Below, piece after piece: positions 1 to 6,834 of a stretch of DNA of 6,834 nucleotides. Position 1 is the first letter of the stretch. Every line of letters starts with the position of its first letter. Source of the DNA: Acidobacteriota bacterium (GTDB taxonomy: Bacteria > Acidobacteriota > Holophagae > Thermotomaculales > Thermotomaculaceae). The notes beneath the pieces are model-generated. The model had not been told where the DNA came from. It ran no database searches and saw nothing but the letters and a program-made list of their open reading frames with translations. Location: positions 1 through 6,834 of the forward strand of contig QMQE01000139.1 in NCBI GenBank assembly GCA_003650445.1. The letters are read 5' to 3'. Both the position numbers and the translations under genes were made by a program.

Positions 1-3000
1 GTCGGGGGAGAATGAAGCATCTGTTTTATCTCCCTCACCGGAGGTGATTTTCAGAGGATTTGTTCCATCCGGATTCATTACATAGATATCCCATTGCCCC
101 CCGGAAAACTTCTGATAGAGGATGAAATTTCCTGCGGGAGACCAATTGGGTTGCCGGCAGTCATCTGCTACTCCCGTGAGGGCCTGGCAGGGGCCGCTTC
201 CATCAATTTTGAATCTGGTAATCACACCGTTTTCCTCCACATCTTCTCTGTGGGACTCAAACACCACCCACTGGCCATCGGGAGAAAAAGAAGGTTCATA
301 CGCAACATCCCCACTCCTGTCCGTGACCTTTGTCTCGTCTCCCGGCTGTCCGTCTTCGTCAATGATGTAAATTTCATCATGGGGCTCCCTTGATGAAGAA
401 AAAACAATTTTTCTCGTATTTGAATTCCACACGGATCCCGGCAGGTTCACATTTCCACTCCCTTCGGATACCAGTGTTTTCAGGCATTGGCTCTCCGGTG
501 AAAAAATAAAGAGGTCAGCCGGCCCTTCGTTGTAGCGCGTTGTGAATCGCGTGAAGAGAATGCGTTTCCCATCCGGAGACCAGGCAGGGTTCTGCACACT
601 CCCGCTCACAAGGGCCCTCAATTGGCAGGCGCCATCCCCTCGCCGATTTTCCCCCTGAAATTCCTCTCCGTGATTTTCCCAGAAAAGCTGGATTTCCCAT
701 TCTGTCTTTTCATCCGGCAGATTGAAACACCGGGTTTTCTCCATAGCGGAAGAATCCACTACGTTAAACACCAGTTTGTTGGTAATTTTCGCCAGCACAG
801 CCCCGCTGTCCTGACTCATTTCATCATCCGCCGTTGTAGTTCCATTGGTCAGCGATGTCAGATAACCGTGTGCGTCATCAATATTTATCGGCGTATTCTC
901 CTCATCCACCGTCACATTATCTCTTCCCAGGATTTCAGCCAGCGCCTGCCTGGCATCCCCATTGGCCAGAATACTGCGGGCATTTACGATGGCCAGATTT
1001 GTTTCAGGGCTGTGTGTAACTGTCCTGTCTGGAATTCTGTACAACCAGGTTTGGTCCGAACCGTTGGTGGTTGTTTGAATTTGAAGCCCCAGCTTGAACG
1101 TTCCATAGGGGCAGGTATTTTCATCCACAATTGTTTCAGAGTTGAAATTTACCAGGTATGGCTTTGCGGCGCTTTCCGGATGAGAAGCCCTGCTGAATTC
1201 CCCCAGTGTCCCGGTTTCGTTCCAACTGTCATCAAAGGCGAGGAGGGCATAACCGGTAACCGTACCCTTCACCGAATCCCTCATTTTTACAATGAAATGG
1301 CTGAAAAAGGTGTCATTATCTTCCACATCGACATTCATCGTTCCGGTAAGTGGCGTTGCGGCACGCACAAAGCCACGGGTTTCATTGACGAGAAAAGGAT
1401 GAATCTCCAGCGGGCTGATGTTCGCGGCATCCTCGCCAATCATCCAGTTGTGAATTTCATTTCCATCCACCTGTTTCAGCCCCCCCTGAAGAGCGTACAT
1501 CATCACTTCACGGTTTTCAGACACCGGCGCTGTGGCTTCACAGCCATAAACAATAATCTGTCGAACCTGGCCGCGAATATTGTCCAGGCCGGCGCTTTTC
1601 AACAGGCTGCCCACCGTTGCCGCCTGCTTGCTCGTAGAATTCACCGTATACTGCTGTGTTCCGACAATTTCCCCGGTTTCCGTCCGGTATTCCAGAACCA
1701 GTTTCTGTTCTTCGCTGCCGAGGTTCACAAAAGCTAAACCGGTCCAGATACCCGCCTCGCTTTCCCCGGCATCTTTTGAATCCGCAAGGGGAATACAACA
1801 GACATGGCGAGGCGGAACACCGCCGTCCACACTGTTCAGGTATCCGCCGGTATCGGGCAGGAGCAGGGCAACACCACCCATAATCGGCCAATTAGCCCCA
1901 CCAGGTTCGCCTCCGAACAATTCTCCACCCATAATCGGCTTTTCAGCCAAAATTTCGGCAAATCCCGCCCCCGTCGGCATTCCAAAATTCTGAATCAGGT
2001 CAACCTGTTTCCCAAAGGGGGGAAGCTCAGACTCGAAGTCATCAATTCCGGCGTTGCCGGGGTCTGCGTCAAGGTGAACCCCGCTGGAGTCGTAATACCG
2101 GATGAAAAACTTCACGGTTTCATTCCAGGGATTGTTCAACACCAGCCCTGTCCACCAGTAATACCCGTCCGCTGCAATATGCGGCACAATCAGTTCCTCA
2201 AATGCCGGGATGTTGCCGAAAGCGCCGCCGGATTCGCCATTCACCTTCATAAACACTGTATTGTTCACAAGATTATCCACCGGGCTCACATTCCCGCCCT
2301 TCTCTTTCTGCTGCACAAGTTCACTTTTTATCTGCATCCACGTGGCATCGGCCGGGACAAGCCCGCCAAACAAATTTTTCATATTGAAACTGGCGCTGCT
2401 TCTGCCGGTGTTGAGATCAGGCATAACAAAGCCGTAGCCATTGGCCATACCGTCAAAAGCAAAGGCTTCCAGGCGAGGATAGACTGTTCCGGTAACTACA
2501 CTTTCCCTGTCGTCAATCCTTGCCACATTGTTCAGAAAATTCCAGTATTCTCCATTGTTTGTAAAATGAAGGTTGTACACTTCAGCGCTGCCGTCAATGG
2601 GGGCCGGAACCATCGCCCGCTGGTCACCGCTTTTGTAAATCACCCAGCCATCTATTTTGTTGCCGACTGAAACCTCAATGAACCCGATATCACCGGGATT
2701 CTGAATGGAAGGAAACAACTCAGACAACTCAATCCTGAAAAGATTGCCATCAAAAATCTCACCGGTTTTGTCCACACTGGCCAGAAGTGTCCCCGCCTCG
2801 TCGTAGGCGCCGAACACCACCAAATCCTGACTGCCCGGATTCAACGTATCATTTTTTATCAAAACAATTTCCATATCATAGCCCTTTGCCGCAAGCACAT
2901 AATTTTTAAACGTGTCTGCGGCAACAGCCTTGTCACAGGCAGCAAAGAAGGTGGACAAAACCACGACAAAATAAATCCCGAAGCGCCATCCATTCCGAGC

Positions 3001-3054
3001 TATTGTAAAGAAACACGAGTGAGACAGATTCTTCCACAGTGTCATTCTGTTCAT
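1..3054 (-). CDS. Large secreted multi-module protein with C-terminal PD40/TolB-like propeller repeats (C-terminus outside window)
   Basis: An open frame of 1018 codons runs without a stop from the ATG at 3054-3052 to the window edge, so the C-terminus is missing. The start is supported by GGAGG (3065-3061) six bases upstream. Residues 1-40 form an export signal: a long basic n-region (K8, R20, R24), a hydrophobic stretch 25-39 and Cys40 in FAAC, which is a poor lipobox; cleavage near AVAA (residues 43-46) is an alternative. Residues 50-700 look beta-rich and modular, with two recognisable repeats at YWWTGLVLNN (299-308) and IWTGLAFVN (436-444). Residues about 819-1018 hold PD40-type repeats: AWSPDGKRILF (824-834), a degenerate copy near 875-885, FSPDGQWVVF (923-932), WSPAGNFILY (971-980) and FSPD (1015-1018), spaced 44-51 residues. 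Such repeats build a beta-propeller like that of TolB. The molecular function is not recognisable; surface binding or structure is a guess. It is transcribed divergently from the transglutaminase operon. Confidence 0.9.
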   Translation of the reverse strand, partial: MNRMTLWKNLSHSCFFTIARNGWRFGIYFVVVLSTFFAACDKAVAADTFKNYVLAAKGYDMEIVLIKNDTLNPGSQDLVVFGAYDEAGTLLASVDKTGEIFDGNLFRIELSELFPSIQNPGDIGFIEVSVGNKIDGWVIYKSGDQRAMVPAPIDGSAEVYNLHFTNNGEYWNFLNNVARIDDRESVVTGTVYPRLEAFAFDGMANGYGFVMPDLNTGRSSASFNMKNLFGGLVPADATWMQIKSELVQQKEKGGNVSPVDNLVNNTVFMKVNGESGGAFGNIPAFEELIVPHIAADGYYWWTGLVLNNPWNETVKFFIRYYDSSGVHLDADPGNAGIDDFESELPPFGKQVDLIQNFGMPTGAGFAEILAEKPIMGGELFGGEPGGANWPIMGGVALLLPDTGGYLNSVDGGVPPRHVCCIPLADSKDAGESEAGIWTGLAFVNLGSEEQKLVLEYRTETGEIVGTQQYTVNSTSKQAATVGSLLKSAGLDNIRGQVRQIIVYGCEATAPVSENREVMMYALQGGLKQVDGNEIHNWMIGEDAANISPLEIHPFLVNETRGFVRAATPLTGTMNVDVEDNDTFFSHFIVKMRDSVKGTVTGYALLAFDDSWNETGTLGEFSRASHPESAAKPYLVNFNSETIVDENTCPYGTFKLGLQIQTTTNGSDQTWLYRIPDRTVTHSPETNLAIVNARSILANGDARQALAEILGRDNVTVDEENTPINIDDAHGYLTSLTNGTTTADDEMSQDSGAVLAKITNKLVFNVVDSSAMEKTRCFNLPDEKTEWEIQLFWENHGEEFQGENRRGDGACQLRALVSGSVQNPAWSPDGKRILFTRFTTRYNEGPADLFIFSPESQCLKTLVSEGSGNVNLPGSVWNSNTRKIVFSSSREPHDEIYIIDEDGQPGDETKVTDRSGDVAYEPSFSPDGQWVVFESHREDVEENGVITRFKIDGSGPCQALTGVADDCRQPNWSPAGNFILYQKFSGGQWDIYVMNPDGTNPLKITSGEGDKTDASFSPD
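1874..1939 (-). repeat. 15-bp exact direct repeat inside the propeller gene
   Basis: CCACCCATAATCGGC (plus-strand reading) occurs at 1874-1888 and again at 1925-1939, a 51-base (17-codon) offset that keeps the frame. It encodes the two PIMGG motifs at residues 373-377 and 390-394 in a Gly-rich stretch of the protein. It looks like a small internal duplication or a conserved structural turn. Confidence 0.7.
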
Positions 3055-3060
3055 AGTGAA

Positions 3061-3065
3061 CCTCC
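3061..3065 (-). promoter_or_regulatory. Shine-Dalgarno site of the minus-strand propeller gene
   Basis: The minus strand reads GGAGG followed by TTCACT and then ATG at 3054. The six-base spacing is good and this fixes the start of a gene whose stop lies outside the window. A second in-frame ATG three codons downstream (3045-3043) has no comparable site. Confidence 0.8.
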
Positions 3066-3095
3066 GCTGCCACCTATTTTCGGATTGTTGTTTAC

Positions 3096-3124
3096 AGTCT
3101 ATCACAGGTGGGAAAAAGTTTGAA
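3096..3124 (-). promoter_or_regulatory. Candidate sigma70-type promoter for the propeller gene
   Basis: On the minus strand TTCAAA (3124-3119, four of six matches to TTGACA) is followed by a 17-base spacer and TAGACT (3101-3096, four of six matches to TATAAT). TGA directly precedes the hexamer, giving an extended -10 (TGn). It predicts a transcript start near 3089 and a leader of about 35 bases. This is pattern matching by eye; promoter consensus in this organism is unknown. Confidence 0.4.
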
Positions 3125-3146
3125 AGAATGTCCCCCTCCAAACTTT
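3115..3146. repeat. 8-bp inverted repeat in the divergent promoter region (possible operator)
   Basis: AAAGTTTG at 3115-3122 is mirrored exactly by CAAACTTT at 3139-3146, with a 16-base loop. The left arm overlaps the candidate -35 of the minus-strand promoter; the right arm lies just upstream of the plus-strand promoter region. No T-tract follows on either strand, so a terminator is unlikely. Binding by a dimeric regulator is an inference; an 8-bp repeat in AT-rich sequence can arise by chance. Confidence 0.35.
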
Positions 3147-3175
3147 GGTTTGTCTGCTCCGTAAAGAATATCGTG

Positions 3176-3181
3176 TATAAT
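3176..3181 (+). promoter_or_regulatory. Perfect -10 box (TATAAT) for the transglutaminase operon
   Basis: TATAAT matches the sigma70 -10 consensus at all six positions and lies 26 bases before the ATG at 3208. A start near 3188 would give a leader of about 20 bases carrying only the ribosome site. The -35 is weak: TTGTCT at 3150-3155 matches four of six but with a long 20-base spacer. A strong -10 with a poor -35 can indicate activator dependence, which is speculative here. Confidence 0.55.
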
Positions 3182-3197
3182 TCACTCAAGCTGTTTT

Positions 3198-3203
3198 GGG
3201 AGG
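3198..3203 (+). promoter_or_regulatory. Shine-Dalgarno site that decides the start at 3208
   Basis: GGGAGG lies four bases before ATG 3208. An in-frame TTG at 3196 would extend the protein by four residues, but it would place this ribosome site inside the coding region and spoil the usual M-K-K opening of the signal peptide. ATG 3208 is therefore preferred. Confidence 0.8.
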
Positions 3204-3207
3204 TTCC

Positions 3208-5184
3208 ATGAAAAAACTGTTACTTTTTATTGTTATTGCCGTAAGTAGTCTGCCGCTTCTGGCCGGGCCGGATCTGGCCGAACTATCCGAAAAAGCGGAT
3301 CAATACCAGGGAAAATTTGACGCGGTTACCCTGCTGGAGGACACAAGTGTCAATGTCGCGCCTTCCGGGATGACCCACACGGTGGAAACCACCGCAATCA
3401 AAGTCCTCAATGACCGGGGGTGCCGGCACTATCAGACGGTCAGTTTCTTTTATGACCCCCTGACCCAGATTCGGCAGGTACTTTCGGCCGAGGTTATCCA
3501 CGGGGACGGAACTAAAACTGAAATCCCGCTGGATAGAGTCAGGAGCTACCCCCAGCCGGCCCGATGGATTTACTGGCCCAATACCCGGATATCAATTCCT
3601 TTCGGGTTGCTGAAACCGGGGGACATTGTCCGCTACAAGGTGGAGATGAAGGGATTTTCCTACGCCCTTCTCGACAAAACTGCTGGAGACAATGACAGCC
3701 GATTCCAACCACCGATGAAAGGCCAGTTCTACGCCATTGTTCATTTTCAGGGATTCTCCCCCATCCTCTACAAGTCCTATTCTGTGGAACTGCCAAAGGA
3801 CAAACCCATTCAGTACAAGTTCTTCAACGGGGAAGTCACTCCCATGGCAGCATTTACAGATGGCGGCATGAAATACACATTTACCAAAGAAAATATCCAA
3901 CCGGTGAAGCGGGAACCCCACATGGTGGACATCTCCAACATCTGCGAGAAACTTCTGATCTCCACCACTGTTTCATGGAAAGACAAATCCGAATGGTTTT
4001 ACAGTGTCAACGAGGATTTCGCGTTCAATTTCACTCCGGAAATCAAAAAGAAAGTAGATGAAATCACAGGAAAATGCAAAACAGACAAAGAAAAGATCGA
4101 CAAATTGAACCACTGGGTTGCCCACTACATCCGGTATTCCGGGCTTTCTATGGGTGAGGGAGAGGGCTATACACTCCATCCCGCTGACATGAACTACCGC
4201 GACCGGCAAGGCGTCTGCAAGGACAAAGCCAGCATGTTGATTTCATTTCTACGGGCAGCCGGCTTCAACGCCTATCCCGCCATGACCATGGCTGGGGCAA
4301 GGATTGAAAATTTTCCCGCCGACCACTTTAACCACTGTGTAGTGGCACTCAGGGAAAAAGACGGCAGTTTCAGGATGTTGGACCCCACCTGGGTCCCATG
4401 GGTTCGGGAAGAGTGGTCTTCAGCGGAGCAGGAACAGCAGTACCTCGTGGGGTACAAAGACGGCCAGCCCCTTCGTACCACCCCGTACTCCCCACCGGAA
4501 AAGCATTTTTACCGCATTGCCTCCAAGTGCCGGATTGACAGGAAAGGAACACTATCCGGCACACTGGCCCTCACTGCAGAAGGCCAGACCGATGCGAGAA
4601 TCCGCCGTTACGCCCAGCGCCTCTTCAAAAACGAGCGGGATGCCTACTTCACTGGAATTATCCGGCAGGCCTTTCCCGGTGCAGTCATCAAAAAGCTGCG
4701 CTATCAGGATCCCTGGGATATTTCAAAAAACATGACAGCAACAATTTCTTTCAAAATTCCGCATTTTGCGACAGTAAAGGGAAATTCCTTCTACTTCCGT
4801 TCTCCGGCATTGTTGTACGCCGCGGGCGACCCGGCCAACAGAATGCTGAAATGGAAATTCACCGACAAAAAGAAACGGAAATACGGGTTTCGTTCCTCCT
4901 GCACCAAGCTCATTGAAATCCGGGAAACGATTCAACTTCCAGACACACTGGACACGGCGCACTCCAGGCTCCCTAAAAAAGCCGACAAAATTTCGGGGAA
5001 GTTTGCAGGCCTGAATTTATCGATCGCAGCGGACAATAGCATTATCAAAACGACCGCCACCCTTTCGCTGAAGAAACGGGTGTACCCGGCGAATGCGTGG
5101 CAGAACGTCGCAGATGCCGTCGGTGGATTCCAGAAGGCAGCAAATGCCTGGCTTAAAGCTGCGATTTCGGGGGGTGCAAAATGA
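3208..5184 (+). CDS. Exported DUF3857 / transglutaminase-like domain protein, intact catalytic triad
   Basis: This 658-residue protein has the length and order usual for DUF3857-transglutaminase proteins. Residues 1-19 are a signal peptide (MKK, hydrophobic 4-18, likely cut after A19), so it acts in the periplasm or outside. Residues about 40-240 match the beta-rich DUF3857 domain, with an FFYDP segment and the IHGDGTKTEIP hairpin. A helical linker with VSWKDKSEWFY (residues 255-265) leads to the transglutaminase-like core at about 305-400. The predicted triad is Cys337 in GVCKDKASML, His376 in FNHCVVAL and Asp392 in MLDPTW. The remaining 410-658 resembles the Ig-like C-terminal part (DUF3858-like). 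Members of this superfamily include amide-transfer enzymes and cysteine peptidases; substrate and reaction cannot be read from the sequence. It is the first gene of the operon, and its TGA overlaps the next ATG by four bases, implying translational coupling. Confidence 0.93.
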   Translation: MKKLLLFIVIAVSSLPLLAGPDLAELSEKADQYQGKFDAVTLLEDTSVNVAPSGMTHTVETTAIKVLNDRGCRHYQTVSFFYDPLTQIRQVLSAEVIHGDGTKTEIPLDRVRSYPQPARWIYWPNTRISIPFGLLKPGDIVRYKVEMKGFSYALLDKTAGDNDSRFQPPMKGQFYAIVHFQGFSPILYKSYSVELPKDKPIQYKFFNGEVTPMAAFTDGGMKYTFTKENIQPVKREPHMVDISNICEKLLISTTVSWKDKSEWFYSVNEDFAFNFTPEIKKKVDEITGKCKTDKEKIDKLNHWVAHYIRYSGLSMGEGEGYTLHPADMNYRDRQGVCKDKASMLISFLRAAGFNAYPAMTMAGARIENFPADHFNHCVVALREKDGSFRMLDPTWVPWVREEWSSAEQEQQYLVGYKDGQPLRTTPYSPPEKHFYRIASKCRIDRKGTLSGTLALTAEGQTDARIRRYAQRLFKNERDAYFTGIIRQAFPGAVIKKLRYQDPWDISKNMTATISFKIPHFATVKGNSFYFRSPALLYAAGDPANRMLKWKFTDKKKRKYGFRSSCTKLIEIRETIQLPDTLDTAHSRLPKKADKISGKFAGLNLSIAADNSIIKTTATLSLKKRVYPANAWQNVADAVGGFQKAANAWLKAAISGGAK

Positions 5185-6809
5185 AACGCTTACTTTTTCT
5201 AATTCTGCTTCCATTTCTCTGTGCATTTACCGTAACTGCTACGCCGCCCGCTGTCGTGATTCAATCTGAATCCGTTGCCATACACGTTAAAGCCGACGGC
5301 TCTGTGGAACGAAATGTGTCCATAACAATGAAACTCAACACCTTTCAGGCCCTCAGAACCGTCGGAGAGTGGTTTTACAGCTACAACCCAAAACTGGAAC
5401 AGGTGGAAATCCTGAAATCCGTCACCATCCACAAAGACGGCAGCCGCTTTCCGGCTCCGAAAAATGCCATTTTAGATCAGACGCCTTCATCGGTGGAAAA
5501 TGCCCCTGACTTCAGTAACATCAGGGAAAAGATGGTATCTCATACCGGGCTGGAACCGGGCTGCACCGTGGAATTTCAGTATAAAACAACCGATCTGGAA
5601 CCCCACCGCATCGGAGTGCTGGAACCCATGGGAGGGCCGTGGCCGATCCACAGAAAGACCGTAAGTGTCCAACTGGACTGTAAAGCAGACATTCACGTAA
5701 ACGGTTCAATCAGGAAAACCGCAAACGGGGCCTACGAAGTGAAAAACACAAGGTCAATGCGCCCGGCATTTGGATTTTCCAATACAACTGACCTGCCGTT
5801 TCTATACATTGAAATTGATACCCCTGTAAGCCGACTGAAGCGCCTCATGGAAAAAGAAGACAACCCGGCATCGGCTGTCCCCGCACTGCTGAAGCTGAAA
5901 AGAGGAAGCACGGCAATGGAGGTAGAAACCGCGTTGAATCACCTGCTGAATAAACAACTGGTGACCATCCACCTGGAACCGGAACTCACCGGCTGGGGAA
6001 TTCGGCCCCTGACCCGGATTGTGTGTTCCGGCTATGCCACTCCCCTTGAGAAAACCATACTGGGCCACGCAGTGCTGCAGGCGTATAACATTCCCCATAC
6101 CGCCCTTTTGAAGACCGATAAAATTGGCGCAGTACCCATCGCCACCGGCGCGGAATTTCAACTGAATGCCGGGCTTTGCACCCTCAATGCCGCGCATCAA
6201 TGGAAACCCGCGTTCCTGCTCTATGGAGATACCCTGCCCGAACCGGTGCAGACTGCCGTATTCGTCACAACGAACCTGAAAGAACAGAAAGACGGCACAT
6301 TCACTGGCACAATAACGGCCCAAAAGAAGGGAAACGGGGCAAATTTCTCACTTTCCGCCCTGAATCCGGTCAAAGATGCCACTGTCTCCAATGAAACCGT
6401 CCTTACAAGAACAGAAAACAACCTTGTAAAGACTGGAAAACTCACATTGAAACTGAAGAACGGACAGATTCAGCTGAACCCGGTTCTGGCGCAAACCCTT
6501 CACCTCCCGGCACTGGAACACGCAATTTTGAACGCGACCTCAATCCGAATGCCGGAGCCCTGCACCGGAGTCGTCCATCTCACCATTGAATTCGCAAAGA
6601 AACCGGAAACGGCACTGCCAGCTGAACTGAAAGCCACCAACCGCTTCGGCAACTCAAGTACAGCTTGGAATCTCCAGGGGAAATCCCTGACAGTTGAACA
6701 AAACTTCCAGGTTTCCCGGTTCAAGGTAGAAGCAGATGGATTCGGAAAAATAAACGAACTCCTCATACCGATTCTGAACCTGACCGAATCCGTCGCCTTC
6801 TTAAATTAA
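5181..6809 (+). CDS. Exported DUF3857 protein with degenerate (probably inactive) transglutaminase-like domain
   Basis: The 542-residue product starts at an ATG overlapping the upstream stop, with a G-rich stretch (GGGGGG, 5169-5174) six bases before it as a weak ribosome site. Residues 1-20 are a signal peptide (MKR, hydrophobic core, cut after V-T-A20). Residues about 25-190 form a DUF3857-like domain: WFYSYNP and VTIHKDGSRFPAP align with the matching segments of the upstream protein. Residues about 255-350 follow the transglutaminase core without gaps around the active site (LNHLLN; GWGIRP; SGYATPLEK), but the nucleophilic Cys is replaced by Pro288 (C337 upstream). The His aligns best with Ala330, and the Asp is uncertain (Asp350 could fill it). 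Residues 360-542 are beta-rich, as in the C-terminal part of the family. It is therefore a diverged paralogue, probably non-catalytic. A scaffold, partner or ligand-binding role is inference; a different chemistry is not excluded. Confidence 0.88.
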   Translation: MKRLLFLILLPFLCAFTVTATPPAVVIQSESVAIHVKADGSVERNVSITMKLNTFQALRTVGEWFYSYNPKLEQVEILKSVTIHKDGSRFPAPKNAILDQTPSSVENAPDFSNIREKMVSHTGLEPGCTVEFQYKTTDLEPHRIGVLEPMGGPWPIHRKTVSVQLDCKADIHVNGSIRKTANGAYEVKNTRSMRPAFGFSNTTDLPFLYIEIDTPVSRLKRLMEKEDNPASAVPALLKLKRGSTAMEVETALNHLLNKQLVTIHLEPELTGWGIRPLTRIVCSGYATPLEKTILGHAVLQAYNIPHTALLKTDKIGAVPIATGAEFQLNAGLCTLNAAHQWKPAFLLYGDTLPEPVQTAVFVTTNLKEQKDGTFTGTITAQKKGNGANFSLSALNPVKDATVSNETVLTRTENNLVKTGKLTLKLKNGQIQLNPVLAQTLHLPALEHAILNATSIRMPEPCTGVVHLTIEFAKKPETALPAELKATNRFGNSSTAWNLQGKSLTVEQNFQVSRFKVEADGFGKINELLIPILNLTESVAFLN

Positions 6810-6816
6810 GGAAGGA
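6810..6816 (+). promoter_or_regulatory. Ribosome binding site of the next operon gene
   Basis: GGAAGGA follows the TAA of the preceding gene almost directly and precedes ATG 6820 by three bases. The repeated purine pattern (AAGGAAGGA from 6808) allows pairing in two registers, with spacings of about three or seven bases. Confidence 0.6.
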
Positions 6817-6819
6817 ACA

Positions 6820-6834
6820 ATGACAAAAAAGAGA
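6820..6834 (+). CDS. Start of a further operon gene (only five codons in window)
   Basis: ATG at 6820 follows a purine-rich ribosome site and lies 10 bases after the preceding stop, with no room for a terminator. Only M-T-K-K-R is visible. The basic start would suit a signal peptide, as in the two genes before it, but this is too short for any assignment. The spacing argues for co-transcription with the DUF3857 pair. Confidence 0.6.

Noticed and set aside
622..1737. Plus-strand open frame of 371 codons
   Set aside because: It lies fully antisense to the minus-strand gene, has no ribosome site or recognisable domain, and its composition (many His, Ile, Arg) is that of a shadow frame. The opposite strand carries clear PD40 motifs, a signal peptide and a ribosome site.
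1804..2670. Plus-strand open frame of 288 codons
   Set aside because: It is also antisense to the long minus-strand gene and shows no signal, domain or start context; it is explained by the low stop density opposite a GC-moderate coding strand.
3115..3146. Inverted repeat as a transcription terminator
   Set aside because: It has a 16-base loop, an AT-rich 8-bp stem and no following T-run on either strand, and it lies between two divergent starts where no transcript needs to end.
3196..3207. TTG start four codons upstream of the first transglutaminase gene
   Set aside because: The only good ribosome site (3198-3203) would fall inside the coding region, while ATG 3208 sits correctly behind it and begins a normal signal peptide.
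5802..6323. Minus-strand open frame of 173 codons within the second DUF3857 gene
   Set aside because: It is a shadow of a well-supported plus-strand gene with family similarity to its neighbour; no ribosome site or domain is seen.

Overview
The window (about 50% GC by eye) carries a compact set of exported proteins typical of a Gram-negative-type bacterium. Three long genes are visible, all starting with N-terminal export signals, and a fourth begins in the last 15 bases. The DUF3857/transglutaminase families and the secreted beta-rich protein with C-terminal PD40 (TolB-like) repeats fit environmental phyla such as Acidobacteriota, Aminicenantes or Lentisphaerota/Bacteroidota-like lineages. 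That placement is an impression from family distribution; no rRNA, tRNA or diagnostic marker is present.

Layout. Positions 1-3054 are one uninterrupted reading frame on the minus strand (1018 codons, no stop). It begins at an ATG with a strong GGAGG ribosome site and leaves the window at position 1 before its stop codon. It encodes a secreted or surface protein built of tandem beta-rich modules followed by at least five WD40-like/PD40 propeller repeats. Positions 3055-3207 form a divergent intergenic region with a perfect TATAAT on the plus strand, a plausible TTCAAA-17-TAGACT promoter on the minus strand, and an 8-bp inverted repeat between them.

On the plus strand, 3208-5184 encodes an exported DUF3857-transglutaminase-like protein with a complete Cys-His-Asp triad. 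Its stop overlaps the start of the next gene (ATGA), 5181-6809. This second gene is a diverged paralogue of the first that keeps the fold outline but has lost at least the nucleophilic Cys and probably the His. A further gene starts at 6820, 10 nt after the stop, so the plus-strand genes form an operon of at least three members.

How they may work together. The overlap suggests translational coupling of an active transglutaminase/protease-like enzyme and an apparently inactive relative, both exported. A partner, scaffold or substrate-binding role for the second protein is an inference. The divergent propeller protein may be co-regulated through the shared intergenic region, but nothing in the sequence proves a functional link. 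No mobile element, CRISPR array, RNA gene or convincing terminator was seen.
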